The position numbers were made by a program, and so were the translations under genes. A DNA stretch of 11,617 bases, from NCBI GenBank assembly GCA_035490315.1, contig DATHET010000271.1, positions 1-11,617 of the forward strand, written 5' to 3'. Positions within the stretch are counted from its first letter, which is position 1, and every line of letters starts with the position of its first letter. Positions 7,296 to 11,617 of this stretch are shown here, piece by piece. Under the pieces are notes generated by a model. That model saw only the letters and a program-made list of their open reading frames with translations. It was not told the DNA's origin and did not search any database. The stretch is from JADJQU01 sp035490315. GTDB lineage: Bacteria; Planctomycetota; UBA1135; GCA-002686595.

Positions 7296-7316
7296 AGCGC
7301 GTTCCAGAACGCCGCT
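7296..7316 (-). terminator. Inverted repeat after tilS; possible hairpin terminator or operator
   Basis: Arms GCGTTC and GAACGC flank a 2-base centre (7299-7312). The outer bases AGC and GCT extend the pairing with one bulged base. It begins about 11 bases beyond the tilS stop codon. No U-run follows on the minus strand, so it is not a standard intrinsic terminator. The near-palindrome could equally be a protein-binding site upstream of yggS. The symmetry is seen; the function is inference. Confidence 0.3.
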
Positions 7317-7327
7317 TTCCTTGAGCT

Positions 7328-8929
7328 CTAGGACGGCTCGAGCGCTGCGCTGGATCGCGAGGCACGAGCCAGCTCGCCGCCGACCTCGAGCTCGATCCGC
7401 AGACGCTGGACCGTCTCGGGATGGACCTTGGATTCTTCCGCGGGCCGTACTCCGGCGACCCACAGGATGGTCGAGCCGCACGTGACCAGGGGCACGTGCG
7501 GGCGATCGCCGCGCGGGATGCCGCGGTCGGCGAGGAAGCGAGCCAGGGACTTCGACCCGGGCGCGCCCAGGGCATGGAAGCGGTCGCCCGGGCGGGGGAA
7601 GCGCACGCGCAGCTCGCGCGGGTTCTCGATCGAGGCCAGGTCCAGCTCGACTTCGCATTCGCTCCTCGGCACGGCGCGCGGCGCGCTGGGGCGCAGCACC
7701 TGGGCCGAGAGCCGGCGGCCGTCCTCCAGGCACACCAGTCCCGGCAGGGGCAGGTGGAACTCCGGCGAGCGGGAGTCCGGCTCGGCGCTCGGGAAGGGCA
7801 ACCCGCAGGCAGGTCCGTCGACCAGGACCGGCGCGTCCGCGCGGGGCGCTTCGAGGACCAGCTCGGCGGAGCGCAGCTGCAGGCTCCAGCCACCCGGCAA
7901 GGCGTGGCGCGTGCAGCGACCGTCCTGAAGATCGGCGGCCAGAGCTTCGAGCAGGGCGCGGCCAGGAGCCTGGGCCGTGCCCGACAGCAGCAGGCGCGCG
8001 ATGGCGCGCTTGCGCAGCGCCGGCGCCAGAGCCATCAACGCGCCGCGCGCGAGCATGCCACCGCGCAGACCTTCGCGAGCTCCGCGCGCGCGGGCATGGG
8101 GCAGGGCAGTCCAGGTCAAATGAGCAGTCGCGTGGTCGAGCGCGCTCTCCAACCCCTGCACCGCGCGGGCGAAGGCGAAGAGATTCTCGATCGCGGCCGG
8201 ACCGGCGGCGTTCTCGATCGCAGGCAGCAGCTCGCGGCGCACGCGGTTGCGCGCGAAGCCGAGATCGGCGTTGGAGCTGTCTTCGCGGTGCTCGAGCCCG
8301 GTCTCCGCAAGCCAGGCGCGCAGCTCGTCCTTGCGTAGCGAGATCAAGGGGCGCACGACGCTGACTTTCGGCGCGGCCTGGAAGGAGCGCCGGGCAGCCA
8401 GGGCCGCGAGGCCGCCGGCGCGCGTGCCGCGAGTCCAGCGCAGCAGCAGAGTCTCCAGCGCGTCGTCGGCGTGGTGGGCCGTGACGATCGTCGCGTTCTG
8501 GAAGCGCGAAGCCTCCTCGACCAGGACGCCGTAGCGCGCCGCGCGCGCGCGAGCTTCCAGGCCTTGCCGGCGGCCGTCGAGGTCCAGCGAGCGCACCGCG
8601 AAATCGACGCCGAGCTCGGCGCACAGCGCTTCGCAGAAGCGCGCGTCGGCGCGGCTCTCTTCCCCGCGCAAGCCGTGGTCGACGTGGACCGCGCGCAGCG
8701 GATGGGCGGGCCGGGCATGGCGCGCGAGGTAGAGGAGCAGCACGGAGTCCGCTCCGCCCGAGAGCGCCACGAGCAGGGGCTCGCCCGGAGTGATCTGCGA
8801 GAGGCGCGCGAGCCGCTCCCAGCGCTCCGCCCAGGCGGGCAGGACCTGAGCCGGCGAATCCGAGGGATCCCCCGCTCCAGATTCCGCGCCGCGCGCGCCG
8901 AGCTCGTCGAAAAGGCTGTTTTCCTGCAC
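7328..8929 (-). CDS. tilS: tRNA(Ile)-lysidine synthetase
   Basis: A 533-residue cytoplasmic PP-loop ATPase. TilS joins lysine to C34 of the CAU anticodon of tRNA-Ile, letting it read AUA; it is normally essential. The ATP-binding P-loop SGGADS is at 57-62, followed by VDHGLRGEES (83-92), AHHADDALETLLLRWTRG (151-168) and the tRNA-binding segment ending ARNRVRRELLP. The C-terminal TilS_C domain begins about 439 (RVRFPRPGDRFHALG, then RGIPRGDRPHVPLV and ILWVAGVRP). At 533 residues it is longer than many TilS proteins (about 430-460), partly from a ~50-residue N-terminal extension before the P-loop. The only start found upstream of the P-loop is GTG 8929, with no clear Shine-Dalgarno, so the true N-terminus is less certain than the domain call. 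It is transcribed away from gap, and its own promoter was not identified. Confidence 0.95.
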   Translation of the reverse strand: MQENSLFDELGARGAESGAGDPSDSPAQVLPAWAERWERLARLSQITPGEPLLVALSGGADSVLLLYLARHARPAHPLRAVHVDHGLRGEESRADARFCEALCAELGVDFAVRSLDLDGRRQGLEARARAARYGVLVEEASRFQNATIVTAHHADDALETLLLRWTRGTRAGGLAALAARRSFQAAPKVSVVRPLISLRKDELRAWLAETGLEHREDSSNADLGFARNRVRRELLPAIENAAGPAAIENLFAFARAVQGLESALDHATAHLTWTALPHARARGAREGLRGGMLARGALMALAPALRKRAIARLLLSGTAQAPGRALLEALAADLQDGRCTRHALPGGWSLQLRSAELVLEAPRADAPVLVDGPACGLPFPSAEPDSRSPEFHLPLPGLVCLEDGRRLSAQVLRPSAPRAVPRSECEVELDLASIENPRELRVRFPRPGDRFHALGAPGSKSLARFLADRGIPRGDRPHVPLVTCGSTILWVAGVRPAEESKVHPETVQRLRIELEVGGELARASRSSAALEPS

Positions 8930-9174
8930 GTGGGGAGAGTCCGGGGATCACCGGGTTCGAGGTCGGGCCGCGGCACTCGCCGCTTGCCTCCCGGGTCGAT
9001 CCGCAATGCTCGGAGCGCGTTGATCGAATCGGCAGCCGCGGCTACCCTCTTTCCCCACCTTTCCGTGAATTTGCACGGGCATGCGCTGGCCCAGTCTGGC
9101 GCTGGCTTTACGTCCCCGCCCCCACGACCCAATCCACCCGCCGGCGCCTTCCTGCGCGCCCGCCACCCCCTTCC
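8930..9174. other. Divergent intergenic region between tilS and gap
   Basis: A 245-base region without a convincing gene. It must contain the promoters for tilS (leftward) and gap (rightward). The gap side shows a promoter-like pair at 9020-9048, then a strongly C-rich, purine-poor leader (about 9109-9174). No good leftward -10/-35 pair was found. Short open frames crossing it show no recognisable protein. Confidence 0.6.
9020..9048 (+). promoter_or_regulatory. Candidate sigma70-like promoter for gap-pgk
   Basis: TTGATC (9020-9025) and TACCCT (9043-9048) are 17 bases apart. The -35 matches 4 of 6 and the -10 matches 3 of 6 as TAnnnT. It would give a leader of about 120 bases before the gap ATG. 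Spacing and position are right, but the -10 match is weak and no start site can be proven from sequence. Confidence 0.35.
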
Positions 9175-10191
9175 ATGGCGCTTCGCATCGCGATCAATGG
9201 CTTCGGCCGCATCGGCCGCAACGTGTTCCGGGTCATCCACCAGAGCAATCCGGAGCTGGAAATCGTGGCCCTGAACGACATCACGAGCACGGAAACCCTG
9301 GCCCACCTGCTCAAGTACGACTCGGTCCACGGGCCTTTCCGGGGCAGCATCAAGGCCAGCAAGGAGGGGATCACGGTCGACGGCCGGCACGTCCGGGTCT
9401 CCGCCGAGCGCGACCCCGCGAAGCTGCCCCACGCCGCCGACGGCGTCGACGTCGCGATCGAATCGACCGGCGTCTTCACCTCGCGCGCGGATTGCCAGAA
9501 GCACATCGACGCCGGGGCGAAGCGCGTGATCCTGACCGTGCCGGCCAAGGACGAGATCGACGCGATGCTGGTGCTCGGCGTCAACGACAAGGTGCTCAAG
9601 CCGACCGATCGCATCGTGTCCAACGCTTCGTGCACGACCAACTGCCTCGCGCCGCTGGCCAAGGTGCTGCACGAGAGCTTCGGCATCGAGCACGGCTTGA
9701 TGACCACGGTGCACGCCTACACCAACGACCAGAACGTGCTCGACCTGCCGCACAAGGATCTGCGGCGCGCGCGCGCGGCCGCGCTCAACATCATTCCGAC
9801 CACCACCGGCGCCGCGCGCGCCGTCGGCAAGATCCTGCCCGAGCTCAAGGGCAAGCTCGACGGCATCTCGCTGCGCGTGCCGGTGCCCGACGGCTCGGTC
9901 GTCGACCTCGTGGCGCGCGTCTCGAAGGACGTGACCATCGAAGAGGTCAATCGCGCTTTCCAGGAAGCCGCGAGCAAGTCGCTCAAGGGCATCCTCGAGT
10001 ATTCGACCGATCCCCTGGTGTCGAGCGACATCCTGCGCAACTCGCACAGCAGCATCTTCGACTCGCTGTCGACCATGGTGATGGACAAGCGCATGGTCAA
10101 GGTCATCGCCTGGTACGACAACGAATGGGGCTACTCCTGCCGCGTGGTCGATCTCGCGATCCTGCTCGGCAAGAATCTGTCGGCGAAGTGA
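9175..10191 (+). CDS. gap: Glyceraldehyde-3-phosphate dehydrogenase, NAD-type
   Basis: A 338-residue glycolytic enzyme oxidising glyceraldehyde 3-phosphate to 1,3-bisphosphoglycerate with NAD+. The Rossmann motif INGFGRIGRN is at 7-16 and Asp35 in LNDITS favours NAD over NADP. The catalytic nucleophile is Cys153 in SNASCTTNCLAP and His180 (TVHAYTNDQ) is the general base. Substrate-site motifs LNIIPTTTGAA and WYDNEWGYSCRVVDL are intact. Length is normal for the family. ATG 9175 begins MALRIAINGFG, the expected N-terminus, although the leader before it is C-rich and has no clear Shine-Dalgarno. pgk follows, its ATG 5 bases after this stop, so the two consecutive glycolytic steps are co-transcribed. 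A role in gluconeogenesis or a pentose cycle is also compatible, because the enzyme is reversible. Confidence 0.97.
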   Translation: MALRIAINGFGRIGRNVFRVIHQSNPELEIVALNDITSTETLAHLLKYDSVHGPFRGSIKASKEGITVDGRHVRVSAERDPAKLPHAADGVDVAIESTGVFTSRADCQKHIDAGAKRVILTVPAKDEIDAMLVLGVNDKVLKPTDRIVSNASCTTNCLAPLAKVLHESFGIEHGLMTTVHAYTNDQNVLDLPHKDLRRARAAALNIIPTTTGAARAVGKILPELKGKLDGISLRVPVPDGSVVDLVARVSKDVTIEEVNRAFQEAASKSLKGILEYSTDPLVSSDILRNSHSSIFDSLSTMVMDKRMVKVIAWYDNEWGYSCRVVDLAILLGKNLSAK

Positions 10192-10196
10192 GCGCG

Positions 10197-11381
10197 ATGC
10201 AGACGCAGAAGCACGGCCTCGACGCCCTGGACATCTCGAGCAAACGCGTCCTGGTGCGCGTCGATTTCAACGTTCCCCAGGACGCCGCGGGCGCGATCAC
10301 CGACGACACGCGCATCCGCGCGGCGCTGCCGACGATCCAGGAGATCTTGAAACGCGGCGGCCGGCCGATCCTGATGTCGCACCTCGGCCGTCCGAAGGGT
10401 GTCGATCCCAAGTTGAGCCTCGAGCCGATCGCGGCGCGGCTGTCGCTCCTGCTCGGCGCGCCGGTGACAAGGCTCGCCGCGTCGACAGGCGCGCAGGTGG
10501 AAGCAGCTTGCGCGGGCGCGAGCGGTCCGATCGTGATGCTCGAGAACGTGCGCTTCAACGCCGGCGAGACCAAGGGCGACGGCGCGCTCGCCGCGAGCTA
10601 CGCGAAGCTCGGCGACGTGTTCGTCAACGACGCGTTCGGCACCTCGCACCGCGACGAGTCCTCGGTCAGCGGCGTCGCGCGCCTCTTGCCTTCCGCGGCG
10701 GGCCGATTGCTCGAAGCCGAGATCAAGGCTTTCCAGCGCGTGCTCGAGAAGCCCGAGCGGCCGCTGGTCGCGATCCTCGGCGGCGCGAAGATCTCGGACA
10801 AGCTGGCCGTGATCGACAACCTGCTCGACAGGGTCGACTGTCTCTTGATCGGCGGCGGGATGGCCTACACCTTCCTCAAGGCCCAGGGCGAGAAGATCGG
10901 GACCTCGCTGTGCGACGACACGCATCTCGACACGGTGCGCGAGGCCCTCGACAAGGCGCGCAAGCGCAAGGTCGAGATCTGCCTGCCCAGCGACCACGTG
11001 ATCGCGGAGAAGTTCGCCGCGGACGCGCCTTCCAAGACCGTGGTCGGCTTCATTCCCGACGGCTGGATGGCCCTCGACATCGGACCCCAGACGCGCAGCC
11101 TGTTCGCGAACCGGATCCGCAGCGCGAAGACTCTGGTCTGGAACGGCCCGATGGGCGTGTTCGAGATGCCGGCCTTCCGCGCCGGCACCGAGGCGGTCGG
11201 CCGGGCCGTCGCCGAGTGCCCTGGGTACACGGTGGTCGGCGGGGGAGACTCGGTAGCGGCGGTCGAGCTGCTCGGCATCGCCGATCGCATCCGGCACATC
11301 TCCACCGGCGGCGGCGCCTCGCTCGAGCTGCTCGAGGGCAAGCTCCTGCCGGGCATCGCCGCGCTAAAATACCCGGTCTGA
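10197..11381 (+). CDS. pgk: Phosphoglycerate kinase
   Basis: A 394-residue monomeric enzyme transferring phosphate from 1,3-bisphosphoglycerate to ADP. The family's motifs are all present in order: VRVDFNVP (20-27), SHLGRPKG (61-68), LENVRF (115-120), VNDAFGTSHR (143-152), LGGAKISDK (194-202), GGGMAYTFLK (219-228), DIGPQT (294-299), WNGPMGVFE (315-323), GGGDS (348-352) and STGGGASLE (369-377). Both the N-terminal 3-phosphoglycerate site and the C-terminal nucleotide site look complete. ATG 10197 is chosen, with the G-rich GTGAG just upstream. An in-frame GTG at 10188 overlaps the gap stop as GTGA and would add three residues (V-S-A). The close spacing points to one gap-pgk transcript. Confidence 0.97.
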   Translation: MQTQKHGLDALDISSKRVLVRVDFNVPQDAAGAITDDTRIRAALPTIQEILKRGGRPILMSHLGRPKGVDPKLSLEPIAARLSLLLGAPVTRLAASTGAQVEAACAGASGPIVMLENVRFNAGETKGDGALAASYAKLGDVFVNDAFGTSHRDESSVSGVARLLPSAAGRLLEAEIKAFQRVLEKPERPLVAILGGAKISDKLAVIDNLLDRVDCLLIGGGMAYTFLKAQGEKIGTSLCDDTHLDTVREALDKARKRKVEICLPSDHVIAEKFAADAPSKTVVGFIPDGWMALDIGPQTRSLFANRIRSAKTLVWNGPMGVFEMPAFRAGTEAVGRAVAECPGYTVVGGGDSVAAVELLGIADRIRHISTGGGASLELLEGKLLPGIAALKYPV

Positions 11382-11388
11382 GGCCGGG
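11372..11388 (+). terminator. Short GC hairpin across the pgk stop codon
   Basis: CCCGG (11372-11376) and CCGGG (11384-11388) form a 5-bp all-GC stem with a 7-base loop containing the pgk TGA. No T-run follows, so it is at best a weak or factor-assisted terminator, and a stem this short can arise by chance in GC-rich DNA. Confidence 0.2.
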
Positions 11389-11468
11389 CAGGATCTGCTC
11401 AGAGCCGCGTCGGGAGGCATGTCAGGGCCGATACGGAGCGAGCCAGCGCATCGGACCCTGCCGCGAGC

Positions 11469-11474
11469 TAGAAT
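11469..11474 (+). promoter_or_regulatory. Candidate -10 element upstream of rpe
   Basis: TAGAAT (5 of 6 to TATAAT) lies in the 134-base gap between pgk and rpe, about 40 bases before the rpe ATG. No recognisable -35 box stands 16-18 bases upstream. It stands out as an AT-rich island in GC-rich DNA and suggests rpe may have its own promoter. Confidence 0.3.
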
Positions 11475-11515
11475 CCGACCCGTCCGCGGCGGCGCGTCCG
11501 TCCGCAGGGCAAGCG

Positions 11516-11617
11516 ATGCTCATCCCGCAGAATCTGATCTCGCCTTCGTTGCTGGCCAGCGACTTCGCTCGCCTCGGAGACGAGGTCCGGCGGGTCGAGG
11601 CGGCGGGGGCCGACTGG
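11516..11617 (+). CDS. rpe: Ribulose-phosphate 3-epimerase, N-terminal fragment (runs off window)
   Basis: The first 34 codons are visible. They read MLIPQNLISPSLLASDFARL (1-20), ending in VEAAGADW. ISPSLLASDFARLGDEV followed by AGADW is the characteristic start of ribulose-phosphate 3-epimerase, a TIM-barrel enzyme interconverting ribulose 5-phosphate and xylulose 5-phosphate in the pentose phosphate or Calvin cycle. The catalytic metal-binding residues lie beyond the window. The start is ATG 11516, with AGGG about 7 bases upstream. It follows gap and pgk on the same strand after 134 bases, so it belongs to the same carbon-metabolism neighbourhood but may be transcribed separately. Confidence 0.9.
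   Translation, partial: MLIPQNLISPSLLASDFARLGDEVRRVEAAGADW

Larger units (their letters stand above)
7196..7327. other. Intergenic gap between tilS and yggS
   Basis: A 132-base gene-free stretch, the only real spacer in the minus-strand block. It holds an inverted repeat just after the tilS stop (7296-7316) and a weak promoter-like pair nearer yggS (7233-7261, minus). A short open frame crosses it on the plus strand, but it overlaps tilS antisense, matches nothing I recognise, and is dismissed. Confidence 0.6.

Noticed and set aside
6675..8951. Minus-strand 758-codon open frame overlapping tilS and yggS in another frame
   Set aside because: The product is Arg/Ala/Pro-rich shadow of tilS and yggS, both of which have clear family motifs in their own frames.
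8344..10047. Minus-strand 567-codon open frame spanning the tilS-gap divergent region
   Set aside because: It is antisense to gap and out of frame with tilS, with no recognisable motif; a shadow frame.
11372..11388. GC hairpin at the pgk stop as a strong intrinsic terminator
   Set aside because: The stem is only 5 bp, the loop includes the stop codon, and no T-run follows. It is kept only as a low-confidence feature.
1..11617. Insertion sequences, CRISPR arrays, tRNA or rRNA genes, attachment sites
   Set aside because: No transposase or integrase motifs, no regularly spaced direct repeats and no cloverleaf-like sequences were seen on reading both strands; genes fill nearly the whole window.

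Overview
The window is a GC-rich stretch of a bacterial chromosome (roughly two-thirds or more G+C by eye, not counted). It is densely packed with housekeeping and regulatory genes and shows no mobile element, CRISPR array or RNA gene. Start codons are often GTG or TTG, and adjacent genes repeatedly meet in a 4-base GTGA overlap. A PurN with an SGGGRSLENL-type N-terminus and an AFGGKGFFG insertion, and an FHA-kinase of PknB type with an activation segment reading GTPHFISPEQARGE, fit a Planctomycetota-like bacterium best. Myxococcota or Acidobacteriota cannot be excluded from sequence alone.

Left end, plus strand (1-1718): the 3' end of a DUF1998 helicase (mrfA/yprA-like) overlaps a DEDDh exonuclease gene (mrfB/yprB-like). 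The pair matches the MrfAB repair module known from Bacillus subtilis. It converges on the next block with no spacer at all.

Middle, minus strand (8929 down to 1719): tilS (tRNA-Ile lysidine synthetase) comes first, followed by a 132-base gap. Then comes a tight five-gene run: yggS (PLP homeostasis), a large FHA-Ser/Thr kinase with one membrane span and a ~500-residue outer region, a DUF167/YggU protein, a divergent purine nucleoside phosphorylase homologue, and purN (GAR formyltransferase). Four of these junctions overlap or are separated by 0-3 bases, so the five genes are probably one transcript. It joins PLP control, signalling and purine metabolism.

Right end, plus strand (9175-11617): gap and pgk form a glycolytic pair. 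After a 134-base gap the first 34 codons of rpe (ribulose-phosphate 3-epimerase) run off the window. A 245-base region (8930-9174) separates tilS and gap, which diverge from it; it holds a candidate sigma70-like promoter and a C-rich leader without a clear Shine-Dalgarno site.

No new defence or mobile system was seen. The points most worth a second look are the purine phosphorylase homologue, which appears to have lost most phosphate-binding residues, the kinase gene sitting between yggS and yggU, and the unassigned outer region of that kinase.
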